Shown: positions 5,980 through 13,987 of the stretch, one piece after another
How the letters are laid out: each line of letters begins with the position of its first letter
How positions within the stretch are numbered: the stretch's first letter is position 1
NCBI GenBank assembly: GCA_016302215.1
Contig: JAEDNZ010000007.1
Location: forward strand, 1 to 20,196
From: Muribaculaceae bacterium
GTDB taxonomy: Bacteria; Bacteroidota; Bacteroidia; Bacteroidales; Muribaculaceae
Reading direction: 5' to 3'
Length of the DNA stretch: 20,196 nucleotides
Translations under genes and position numbers: made by a program
Notes under the pieces: model-generated
Told to the model about the DNA's origin: nothing
The model's database searches: none
What the model saw: the letters and a program-made list of their open reading frames with translations, nothing else

Positions 5980-7166
5980 ATCTTAATGTAAATTTGCTTT
6001 TTATAGAGAATATATCCTATACACCAGTTAAAGGTTACAAATGCTAAGGCAAAGAGCAGCGAGGCGAGCGTGAGGTCGCCGCCGGCAAGGGGCGTCAGCA
6101 CCGCATCGTAGAGCCACCCTTTGATTGAAATCATGCCCGTCTCAGCGGCGGCGTAGGGCACCTTCACGGCTCCGATAATTATCGAGAGCACTGCGCCGAG
6201 GCAGTACATAAAAAGCGGATTGATGCCAAACGACTCAAAGAAGCGGCTCCAGCGCCGATAGCCTTTGATGTCGATAATCCATATCAGCAGCCCTAAGAAG
6301 AGCGATGCCAAGCCGCAGGTGGTGAGCACGAAGGATGGCGACCATATCTTTTTGTTGATGGGCAGCCCGTAGCTCATCAGCAGGCCGGCAAAGGTGAGGA
6401 TGGTGCCGATGACAAAGAGCTTGTTGATGCGATGTGTGTTGTCTTTGGTATTCACTATCATGCCGCCGCAGAGAAAGCCTATCAGAGTGTGAGCGATGGC
6501 GGCAATGGTGCTCAGCAGGCCTTCGGGGTCAAAGGCCAGTGATATGCCGTCAATGGTGTCGGTGTAGAGGTGGTCAGCACCGAGCACTGCGTGGTCCACG
6601 ATATACAGTATATTGGTCTCGGCAAAGGCGTATCCATTGCCGGCGAGCAAGATTACGGTGTAGGCCAATAGCAGCGTCACCCCCAGCGCGGGTATTCTGC
6701 GTCGCCCGAGGAATATGGCGGCGAGCGAGGCGATGCCGTAGCACAGCGCCAGGCGTGGCATCACGCCCAAGATGCGCAAGTGGCTAAGGTCAAATGCCGC
6801 CTCCACAAAGGTCTTGTCAGAGAGTATGCCGCGCAAAAAGCGCCCAAACCACGCTATCGCCAGACCGATGAGAAATATCACCGCCGTGCGTCGCAATATC
6901 TTGAGTATGGCGCTTCGTGAGGGCTTGAAGTCGTATTTGCGCAGCGAGAAGTAGGAGGAGACGCCCATGATGAACATGAAGAAGGGGAACACGAGGTCAG
7001 TGGGCGTGAGGCCATTCCATGAGGCGTGCTCCAGCGGCGCGTATATGTGGCCCCATGAGCCGGGATTATTGACAAGTATCATGCCGGCTATGGTGATGCC
7101 TCGCAAGATGTCGAGCGCGAGCAAGCGCTGCGGCTTGGGGTGGGCTGATTGGGCGGTGTGGGTCAT
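5976..7166 (-). CDS. murT: MurT-like inner-membrane MurNAc transporter (DUF5009/HGSNAT-like membrane protein)
   Basis: This 396-residue polytopic membrane protein has roughly ten hydrophobic segments. The N-terminal signature RLLALDILRGITIAGMILVNNPGSW, then HASWNGLTPTDLVFPFFMFIMGVS, is that of the DUF5009 family, related to heparan-alpha-glucosaminide N-acetyltransferase. Databases often name such genes acyltransferases. However, the order murT-murK-murQ matches the three-gene T. forsythia cluster whose first gene was shown to take up MurNAc without a PTS. I place the start at 7166 because its ATG overlaps the stop of the upstream gene as ATGA, exactly as murK does to murT; an ATG at 7184 would add six residues. 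The conserved N-terminal DxxRG and the His in HASWNG are kept, so a true acetyltransferase or acetylation-linked uptake remains possible. Confidence 0.82.
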   Translation of the reverse strand: MTHTAQSAHPKPQRLLALDILRGITIAGMILVNNPGSWGHIYAPLEHASWNGLTPTDLVFPFFMFIMGVSSYFSLRKYDFKPSRSAILKILRRTAVIFLIGLAIAWFGRFLRGILSDKTFVEAAFDLSHLRILGVMPRLALCYGIASLAAIFLGRRRIPALGVTLLLAYTVILLAGNGYAFAETNILYIVDHAVLGADHLYTDTIDGISLAFDPEGLLSTIAAIAHTLIGFLCGGMIVNTKDNTHRINKLFVIGTILTFAGLLMSYGLPINKKIWSPSFVLTTCGLASLFLGLLIWIIDIKGYRRWSRFFESFGINPLFMYCLGAVLSIIIGAVKVPYAAAETGMISIKGWLYDAVLTPLAGGDLTLASLLFALAFVTFNWCIGYILYKKQIYIKI

Positions 7167-9997
7167 AACTTTGGTGTGGTGCATTTATCCACGAGATATG
7201 CTATTGATTGATATTGTATGCCTGAGTTGGTGGTGAGCCCTATCTCGCAGGTGCGCGAGTTGGAGTATCCGTGAGTTACGCCAGCTTTTTCCAGCGAGGC
7301 TTTTAGCTTGCGCAGGGCGTAGGCGTTGAGCTCGGGCGTGGTGAAGCCCTTGTCGCCGGCAAAGCCGCAGCACCCTATCTCGGCGGGCACCGTCACCGAT
7401 GACGAGCATCGGCGGGCGAGGTCTATGATTTTAGCGGCGAGGCCCATGCGCCTGGTTGAGCAGGTGACGTGCACTGCGATATGAGTGTCAGTGGGGTGGA
7501 AGTCAAGATGCTCAGCGAGTACGTCGGCGATAAACTCAGCCGGTTCGTAGAGGTGCATCGAGGTGATATGTTCGCGCAGGCGATGCAGGCAGGGGCTTTG
7601 GTCGCAGAGCACGGGGTATCGCCCGTTTTCTGATGCTTTGAGCAGCGCCTGCTCGGTCTGTGCCGTCTTGCTATCGGCGATGTCGGGCATGCCTTTGCTC
7701 TCCCATATCATGCCGCAGCATAGGTTGTTGAGGTCTTCGGGGTATCGCACGGTGTATCCTGCCTTTTGGCATAGCGCCACTATCACGTCGGAGAGCTGTC
7801 GGCTGTCGGCCGCGTCATTGGCGTGGTGGTGCGATGCGCCCATAGTGCGGTTGATGCACGAAGGCAGATACACCACTATGCGCTCGCTGCCGCTCTCGGC
7901 GGCGGAGGGCTGAGGCCGGGATATCTTGTGAGCTGCTGCCGGCAGCGCCGCGGTCCATAACGGAGCGCCTACGCTGTGGAGGGCGCGCCCTATGATGTTG
8001 ACGCCCTTGTCTCCTATCACGGAGTGGACAGCATCGGCGGCTGTCAGCGCCCCGCGTAGTGTGGCCGAGATGCCGCCCAGATGGCGGGCTGCCCATGCGC
8101 CGGTGTTGTATGCCGGGCCGCTGTTGCCGATAGCAGCTTGGCGCAGGTCGTGGATTAGCTCGCCGGTGTTGATGCCCATGGGGCATGAGGTGCTGCACAA
8201 GCCATCGCCGGCGCAGGTCTCATTGCCGAGGTATCTGAATTGCTTGGTCAGGGCGGCGAGGCGCTGCGGGTCTGAGCCTTCAGCGCGGAGACGCGCCATC
8301 TCGCGCTGAGCCACGATGCGCTGTCGTGCCGACAGTGTCAGCCCGCAGCTCACGCAGTTGACCTCGCAGAAGCCGCACTCTATGCACTTGTCGATGCGGG
8401 GCGAGGTGGGCGGCAGCGGCTTCATGCCTTTGATGTAGCACTCGGGGTCGGCGTTGAAGATGACGCCGGGATTGAGTATGGCCATCGGGTCAAAGGCGTG
8501 CTTGAGGCGCTGCATCATAGCGTATGCTTTTGTGCCCCACTCCTTGGCCACGAAAGGCGCCATGTTGCGGCCGGTGCCGTGCTCGGCCTTGAGCGAGCCA
8601 TCATATTTATCTACCACGAGCTGCTCGAGTTTGAGCATCATGGTGCGATACTTGTCAATATCGGCGGCGGTGTCAAAGCGCTGCGCTATGATGAAGTGGT
8701 AGTTGCCTTCGAGGGCGTGGCCATAGATGCAGGCATCATCGTAGCCGCACTCAACCAGGAGCGCTTCGAGGTCGGCTGTGGCACGCGGCAGGTCATCAAT
8801 GTGAAATGCCACGTCCTCAATCAGCGCCGTGGTGCCTATGGGACGTGTACCACCCACCGCCGGGAACACTCCCGAGCGTATGCTCCACCATTGTGAGGTG
8901 ACGGCGGGGTCGGTAGAGAATGACGGCTCCACGTAGGTGCTGAAGTCAGCGAGCACGGCGATGATGGCGTCAATCTGTTGTTGCAGCTGCTGCTCGGTGT
9001 CAGCTTTGGTGTCCATCAGCAGCGCCGTGAGGCCGCGGCCGCCGTCGGTGGGGTCGTGGACTGACGCCAGCGACTTTTTGTCGAGCATCTCGCAGCTGTG
9101 CACGGGCGCTCCCTTTTTGAGCGCTACCACGGCGCGGCACGCCTCGGCCATATCGGTGAAATACACCATGGCTGATGCCGACAGCGGGTAGAGGTGTGAT
9201 GTCTTGACCGTGGCTTCGCTGAGGAAGGCGAGAGTGCCCTCGCTGCCTACGAGGCAGTGGGTGATGATGTCAAACGGGTCATCATAGAGCACGAAGGGTA
9301 GCAGGTTGAGGCCGGTGACGTTTTTGATGGAGTATTTGTAGCGTATGCGCTCGCACAGGGCGGCATCAGCGCGTATGTCATCGCGTATGCTCTCTATCTC
9401 TTTGATGAGTGGCGCTTGAGTGGCGGCAAAATCGCGGCGCGACTCGGCATTGCCGGTGTCGAGGACGGTGCCGTCAGCCAAAATCAGGCGTGCTGACAGC
9501 AGCACGCGGTCGCTGTTGGCGTGGGTGCCGCAATTCATGCCGGAGGCGTTGTTGATGATGATGCCCCCCACCATGGCTGATTTCTTGGAGGCGGGGTCCG
9601 GGGCAAACATGCGGCCGAAGGGCGCCAGCAGCTCGTTGACTCTGGCACCAATGATGCCGGGCTGCATGGTGATGAGCGAGGCATCTTCATTGATGGTGTA
9701 ATTCTCCCAGTGCTTGCCGGCCACGATGAGTATGGAGTCGGAGATAGCCTGGCCTGAGAGGCTGGTGCCGGCGGCGCGGAATGTCACCGGCAGCGCCAGC
9801 CGTGAGGCTTCGTTGAGCAGCCTTGACACCTCTGCCTCGGAGGCGGCACGCACCACCACTTGCGGTATGAGCCGGTAAAAGCCGGCGTCAGTGCCCCAAG
9901 TGAGGCGTCGCAACTCGTCGGTGTAGATGCGACTTTTGTCAACAAACGAGCTGATGCGTTTGACAAATTCGCGGTGTAGGCTGCTAAGGTGGGTCAT
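7163..9997 (-). CDS. FAD- and Fe-S-binding D-lactate dehydrogenase-type protein (Dld-II-like)
   Basis: The 944-residue protein fuses a flavin oxidoreductase with an iron-sulfur unit. An FAD-binding domain of the PCMH type spans about 45-265 (FRAAGTSLSGQ, MVGGIIINNASGMNCG, VGSEGTLAFLS). The FAD-oxidase C domain spans about 270-515 (YGHALEGNYHFII, KAEHGTGRNMAPFV). A ferredoxin-like part follows with Cys538, 541, 544, 548 (CIECGFCEVNC) and Cys595, 601, 605 (CAGDGLCSTSCP). Two CCG-type cysteine modules are at 759-764 (LCCGMI) and 846-879 (CSTRRMG, CCGFAGDKGF). The architecture and length match Shewanella Dld-II-type D-lactate dehydrogenases and related 2-hydroxyacid dehydrogenases. No signal peptide or membrane segment is visible; it likely passes electrons to quinones at the inner face. 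It starts 9 nt after namZ and overlaps murT. MurQ releases D-lactate, which makes D-lactate the most economical substrate; glycolate or D-2-hydroxyglutarate cannot be excluded by sequence. Confidence 0.88.
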   Translation of the reverse strand: MTHLSSLHREFVKRISSFVDKSRIYTDELRRLTWGTDAGFYRLIPQVVVRAASEAEVSRLLNEASRLALPVTFRAAGTSLSGQAISDSILIVAGKHWENYTINEDASLITMQPGIIGARVNELLAPFGRMFAPDPASKKSAMVGGIIINNASGMNCGTHANSDRVLLSARLILADGTVLDTGNAESRRDFAATQAPLIKEIESIRDDIRADAALCERIRYKYSIKNVTGLNLLPFVLYDDPFDIITHCLVGSEGTLAFLSEATVKTSHLYPLSASAMVYFTDMAEACRAVVALKKGAPVHSCEMLDKKSLASVHDPTDGGRGLTALLMDTKADTEQQLQQQIDAIIAVLADFSTYVEPSFSTDPAVTSQWWSIRSGVFPAVGGTRPIGTTALIEDVAFHIDDLPRATADLEALLVECGYDDACIYGHALEGNYHFIIAQRFDTAADIDKYRTMMLKLEQLVVDKYDGSLKAEHGTGRNMAPFVAKEWGTKAYAMMQRLKHAFDPMAILNPGVIFNADPECYIKGMKPLPPTSPRIDKCIECGFCEVNCVSCGLTLSARQRIVAQREMARLRAEGSDPQRLAALTKQFRYLGNETCAGDGLCSTSCPMGINTGELIHDLRQAAIGNSGPAYNTGAWAARHLGGISATLRGALTAADAVHSVIGDKGVNIIGRALHSVGAPLWTAALPAAAHKISRPQPSAAESGSERIVVYLPSCINRTMGASHHHANDAADSRQLSDVIVALCQKAGYTVRYPEDLNNLCCGMIWESKGMPDIADSKTAQTEQALLKASENGRYPVLCDQSPCLHRLREHITSMHLYEPAEFIADVLAEHLDFHPTDTHIAVHVTCSTRRMGLAAKIIDLARRCSSSVTVPAEIGCCGFAGDKGFTTPELNAYALRKLKASLEKAGVTHGYSNSRTCEIGLTTNSGIQYQSIAYLVDKCTTPKL

Positions 9998-10006
9998 TGC
10001 TGCTGC

Positions 10007-11242
10007 TTATTTGTAGATGTAGTATTTTGACGATGCTGCGCGGTAAGCGGCGACATCTTTGTTCCAGTAGTTGGCTATATCAGATACCTTGTAGCTCGCG
10101 GCCATGCGCCGGCGTATCTCTTTTGAGCCGCATACCTTGTCAAACATGCTGAAGCGAGTGCGGTCAGCGTGCTCAAAGGTGAGGTGGTCAGGATACATCT
10201 CAGCCAGCACTTGCATCACATAGAATTGTGTGAGCGACAGGGGTGCCGCCTCTACATCGGTGACGTGAAACTCCACGCCTTGCAGGTCTTCGCCCTTGCC
10301 AAAGGCATAGAAGGGCTTGATGTGGATGGGCCGGAAGAGCAGGCCGGGGAGCTGAAGCGCGTTGAGGCGCGCGGCAAAGGCTTCGGCGTTAATCCATGAG
10401 GCGCAGAAGAGCTTGAAAGGCTCGGTGTAGCCCACGCCTATTGACATAAAGTTAAGCTCGCCCATAATGCCCGACATGGGGTAGTAGATGGCGCTCTCGG
10501 GGGTGGGGATGTGTGGCGAGGGCAGCACCCACGGCATGCCCGTGGCTCGGAAGTCCATATCGCGCCGCCAGCCCTCCATAGGCACTACGGTGAGCCGCAC
10601 TTTCTTGCCGCCGGCGAGGAGACCCTCCTCGTTGAGGTATATCGCCAGCTCGCCGGGGGTCTGCCCATAGAGATAGGGTATGGGAAATTGGCTCACAAAC
10701 GAGAAGCATGAGTCTTCGACGATGCAGCCCTCTATCTTGTTGCCGCCGATGGGGTTGGGGCGGTCAAGAACCATAAACTCTTTGTCAAGCTCGGCGCAGG
10801 CCTCCATAGCCAACCCCATGGTGGATATGAAGGTGAACGAGCGGCAGCCGTTGTCCTGGATGTCATATACCAGCACGTCAATATCGCTGAGCATCTCGGG
10901 TGTGGGCTTGCGGTATTTGCCGTAGATTGAATACACGGTGACGCCGGTGGCGGGGTCGGTGTAGTTTGCAACATGGTCGCCGGCGTGCACATCGCCTCTG
11001 ACACCATGCTCCGGCCCATATAGGGCTTTGAGCTCTACGCCTTCAGCCTCGTGGAGGATGTCGATGGTGGATTTGAGATTGTTGTCAACGCCGGTGGGGT
11101 TGGTGATGAGGCCCACGCGTTTGCCTTTGAGGCCATCAAAGGCGCGGTCGCGCAGCACTTCGATGCCTGGCTTTACTGTCTGGGCTGATGCGGCGCCGAT
11201 GGCGAGGCATAGAGCCATGATTGCTGTGAGGGTGTGTCGCAT
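10007..11242 (-). CDS. namZ: Exo-beta-N-acetylmuramidase NamZ (DUF1343, GH171)
   Basis: NamZ enzymes release MurNAc from the non-reducing end of peptidoglycan fragments. The 411-residue protein has a signal peptide (1-20, cleavage after ASA), with Gln and not Cys at +1, so it is periplasmic and not a lipoprotein. The DUF1343 landmarks are present in order: GKRVGLITNPTGVD (40-53), LYGPEHGVRGDVHAG (74-88, with Glu78 as the expected catalytic acid), VLVYDIQDNGCRSFTF (124-138), VLDRPNPIGG, PYLYGQTPGELA, and MGELNFMSIGVGYTEPFK. The DIQDNGCRSFTF segment differs slightly from the more common DIQDVG-R-YT version but keeps the key positions. It lies 6 nt after the AmpG-like gene and 9 nt before the dehydrogenase gene. 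NamZ in this context provides the MurNAc that MurT takes up. Confidence 0.92.
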   Translation of the reverse strand: MRHTLTAIMALCLAIGAASAQTVKPGIEVLRDRAFDGLKGKRVGLITNPTGVDNNLKSTIDILHEAEGVELKALYGPEHGVRGDVHAGDHVANYTDPATGVTVYSIYGKYRKPTPEMLSDIDVLVYDIQDNGCRSFTFISTMGLAMEACAELDKEFMVLDRPNPIGGNKIEGCIVEDSCFSFVSQFPIPYLYGQTPGELAIYLNEEGLLAGGKKVRLTVVPMEGWRRDMDFRATGMPWVLPSPHIPTPESAIYYPMSGIMGELNFMSIGVGYTEPFKLFCASWINAEAFAARLNALQLPGLLFRPIHIKPFYAFGKGEDLQGVEFHVTDVEAAPLSLTQFYVMQVLAEMYPDHLTFEHADRTRFSMFDKVCGSKEIRRRMAASYKVSDIANYWNKDVAAYRAASSKYYIYK

Positions 11243-11248
11243 ATCTGT

Positions 11249-12595
11249 CTATTTACGTCCGTAGTTGGGGTCAATTTTTTTATCTATAAGGAATGTCACC
11301 ACCAGTGTGGCAATGCAGCAGGCCATCACCATCCAGAAGAAGTTGACATATCCGATAGCTTCCTGTATGTATCCGGCCACAAATCCGGGCAGCATCATGC
11401 TCAGCGCCATAAACGCCGTGCAGATGGCGTAGTGTGAGGTCTTGAACTCGCCCTCAGAGTAATACATCATATAGAGCATATATGCTGTGAAGCCAAAGCC
11501 GTAGCCAAATTGCTCAATGCACACTGCCGTGCTGATGACGAGGATATTGGCGGGCTGGAACCATGCCAGGTACACAAACGTGAGGCATGGCAGTGTCATG
11601 CACGCCGCCATCCACCACAGTGCTTTCTTGAGGCCTACGCGCGAGGCAAAGACACCGCCGAGGATGCCGCCGCCCAGCAGCGCGATGACGCCGAAGGTGC
11701 CATAGACCAGGCCTACCATGTCGGTGCTCAGGCCCAGGCCGCCCTTATCCACGCTATGCACCAGGAATGGCTGGCACAGCTTGATGAGGAAGCCTTCGGG
11801 CAGGCGATACAGCAGCATAAAGGCCACGGCGAGCCAGAACCCCGGCTTCTTGACAAAGGAGACAAATGAGGCGGCGAGCTCACGCAGGCCTGACGATGAT
11901 GAGCCGTCGGCATTGCAGCGCGGCAGATCGTCGGCGGAGCGTGGCAGCACGTAGATGTGGTATAGCGTAATCAGACACATCACCGCGGCGCTCACGCCTA
12001 AGGTGATTTGCCATGCCAGCGGTATGTCCTTGGTCGAAGTCTCAAGCACGCCGGCGATATACACGAGCACACCCTGACCGAAGACCGAGGCTATGCGGTA
12101 GAAGGTGCTACGCACACCGATGAACGCAGCTTGGCTGCCGGGGCTGTGTGCCAGCATATAGTAGCCGTCGGCCGCGATATCGTGAGTGGCAGATGCAAAT
12201 GCTGCTATGATAAAAAGGATGAGCGTGAGGGTGAAGGTGCTTATAGGGGTGTGGCCTGTGGCAATCGTCGCTGCATCGGGCTTGGGCAGGGTGATGGTGA
12301 GCAATATCATCAGCGCCGTCAGCGCCACTTGCATGGCCACTATCCACCAACGCTTGGTCTTGACCACGTCAACGACAGGTCCCCAGAGGCCTTTGAGAAA
12401 CCAGGGGAAATAAAGCAGCGTGGTGAAGAATGACATGTCGCCGTTGGGGACTCCCATCTTGGTGAACATCATCACGGAGATGTTGTTGACGATGAAATAG
12501 GGCACGCCTTCGGCGAAGTATAGCGTGGGCACCCACCACCAGGGCGATTTTGTGTTGCCCGAGGGTTGCATAATTGTGTAGTAGGAGGGTTGCAT
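11249..12595 (-). CDS. ampG: AmpG-like muropeptide permease (MFS)
   Basis: This is a major facilitator protein of 448 residues with about 12 hydrophobic segments. AmpG-type signatures are WWWVPTLYFAEGVPYFIVN close to the N-terminus, PWFLKGLWGPVVDVVKTKRWWIVAMQ after the second segment, and AFASATHDIAADGYYM in the middle. AmpG imports GlcNAc-anhydroMurNAc (with or without peptide) across the inner membrane, and a Tannerella AmpG has been linked to use of anhydro-disaccharides. The frame extends to a TTG at 12637 that overlaps the preceding stop, but I prefer an ATG. Two ATGs stand in a direct repeat of ATGCAACCCTC (12595 and 12571); either fits, and the conserved sequence begins after the second. 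The upstream SpoIID-like gene is 38 nt away. Confidence 0.88.
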   Translation of the reverse strand: MQPSYYTIMQPSGNTKSPWWWVPTLYFAEGVPYFIVNNISVMMFTKMGVPNGDMSFFTTLLYFPWFLKGLWGPVVDVVKTKRWWIVAMQVALTALMILLTITLPKPDAATIATGHTPISTFTLTLILFIIAAFASATHDIAADGYYMLAHSPGSQAAFIGVRSTFYRIASVFGQGVLVYIAGVLETSTKDIPLAWQITLGVSAAVMCLITLYHIYVLPRSADDLPRCNADGSSSSGLRELAASFVSFVKKPGFWLAVAFMLLYRLPEGFLIKLCQPFLVHSVDKGGLGLSTDMVGLVYGTFGVIALLGGGILGGVFASRVGLKKALWWMAACMTLPCLTFVYLAWFQPANILVISTAVCIEQFGYGFGFTAYMLYMMYYSEGEFKTSHYAICTAFMALSMMLPGFVAGYIQEAIGYVNFFWMVMACCIATLVVTFLIDKKIDPNYGRK

Positions 12596-12633
12596 CGTAG
12601 TTGCGGTGTTTGGATAAGTTATTTTTCGTGGTA

Positions 12634-13959
12634 TCAATATAAACGGCGTAGGTCGGCGCCGATGAAATAGTGTCTCAAGATAGCTTTGTAGTCATAGCCT
12701 TTGGCGCCCATGACTGCAGCGCCAATCTGGCAGAGGCCCACGCCATGGCCCCAGCCGGCTCCGTGGAGCGTGATGTGCTCGGGCACGCCATCAGCATCAA
12801 CGCCTTGGCGCTCAACAATGAAGGCCGAGCTGTAAAGGTGGCTGGGCGAGAGGCTGCGACGTATCTCCAGCTCCTTGCCTATGGTCATGCTGCGACGAGT
12901 GCCTATGATGCGCAGCTTGACCAGGCGCCCCGAGGTGCCGCGTTCTATGGGCTGCAGGTCTTTGATGTAGCCGAAGTCTATGCCGGTGCGCTCTTTGACG
13001 AGGCGCGCGAGCTCCTCGCGGCCGTAGGTCACGCTCCAGCGATAGAAGTCAGTGGTCTCTTGGTCGTAGTTGTTGAGCACCTGGCTGAGGATAGCGGCAT
13101 CGTTAGTGTTGCAGAATGCTTCGGGACGCTGCATAATCCACCGGCGCGCATTGTCTTCGATGCTGAGGTCGGGAAAGTCAGTCTCAGCCGGAGCGTCGCG
13201 GCGTGCTTCCAGGTAGTGGTAGTGGCGAGGCTCCCAGCAGTTTTCAAACTCCTCATATACGCCGCCGCAGCATTTCGAGAAGCGAGCATCACACAGCTCG
13301 CCATCGTGGTCGATAAGCACCTCGCCAAAGGTGGCGCGTATGGCCTCGGCCACGGTGGGTGTGCTTTGGCGCGTGACGCCCTGGTAGCGTTGGCAGTGGT
13401 CGTCGGCACACACATCAAAGTTGATATGGTCTTCGCGGTCATACCAGCGCACTATCTCGTCGTCGTTGACGGTCATTGCCGAGTAAGCCTCGCCCGAGAG
13501 CGCTATCTTTTTGTTTTTGCGTATCTGCGCTAACAGCCACGAGCGCGAAATCACGGCGTGCGCCTTGAGCAGCTCCGGCGAGGCCGTGGCGCTCATCTCT
13601 GACGAAATCACGCTCAGCAGATAGTCTTCGACGGGCAAGATATTGATGATGGTGAGCTTGTCGCCCTCGACGATGACACGCAGAGCACCGCTGAAGCGCT
13701 GGTTCTCGCGGCGCTCCCAGTGGAAGTTGACTCCTATGGTCACATCAAATATCTCAAAGGTGGCATCAGAGGTGGCGGGCGTGAGCATTACCTCATCGTG
13801 AGTGCCGTCTTGCCAGGCGATGCACTTATCGTCGGTGATGCTAAACAGCAGCGTCTGTGGGGGCACGGCGGCGCCATCGGCGCTGCGATATGTGTCAAGC
13901 AGCCTCACCTTGATAGATGTGGCGCTCATGATGCCTACGGTGACCTTGGGTTGTTCCAT
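12634..13959 (-). CDS. SpoIID/LytB domain protein without visible signal peptide
   Basis: The 441-residue protein carries a SpoIID/LytB domain, the fold of the sporulation lytic transglycosylase SpoIID that cuts glycan strands lacking stem peptides. Core motifs are ILPVEDYLLSVISSEMSATASPELLKAHAVISRSWLL (with the Glu in SSEM at the SpoIID catalytic position), DVCADDHCQRYQG, ARFSKCCGG, and the C-terminal HGAGWGHGVGLCQIGAAVMG-KGYDYKAILRHYF. A region of about 80 residues precedes it. The N-terminus (MEQPKVTVGIMSA) is not a signal peptide; an alternative ATG at 13968 adds only MLY. Thus export is not obvious although the expected substrate is cell-wall glycan. In this operon it sits between the DUF4922 gene (28 nt away) and ampG. 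Bacteroidetes do not sporulate, so its role must lie in glycan turnover or salvage. Confidence 0.88.
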   Translation of the reverse strand: MEQPKVTVGIMSATSIKVRLLDTYRSADGAAVPPQTLLFSITDDKCIAWQDGTHDEVMLTPATSDATFEIFDVTIGVNFHWERRENQRFSGALRVIVEGDKLTIINILPVEDYLLSVISSEMSATASPELLKAHAVISRSWLLAQIRKNKKIALSGEAYSAMTVNDDEIVRWYDREDHINFDVCADDHCQRYQGVTRQSTPTVAEAIRATFGEVLIDHDGELCDARFSKCCGGVYEEFENCWEPRHYHYLEARRDAPAETDFPDLSIEDNARRWIMQRPEAFCNTNDAAILSQVLNNYDQETTDFYRWSVTYGREELARLVKERTGIDFGYIKDLQPIERGTSGRLVKLRIIGTRRSMTIGKELEIRRSLSPSHLYSSAFIVERQGVDADGVPEHITLHGAGWGHGVGLCQIGAAVMGAKGYDYKAILRHYFIGADLRRLY

Positions 13960-13987
13960 ATATAACATGTGTAATGGTATATTAGAC

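Noticed and set aside
12596..12637. TTG start for ampG overlapping the SpoIID stop
   Set aside because: It would give an overlap like others in the operon, but two ATGs follow at 12595 and 12571 and the conserved AmpG sequence begins after them.
12670..13533. 287-codon plus-strand open frame opposite the SpoIID gene
   Set aside because: Its sequence is Ala/Val/His-rich and domainless, as expected from the reverse complement of a GC-rich gene. The minus strand has clear SpoIID motifs.
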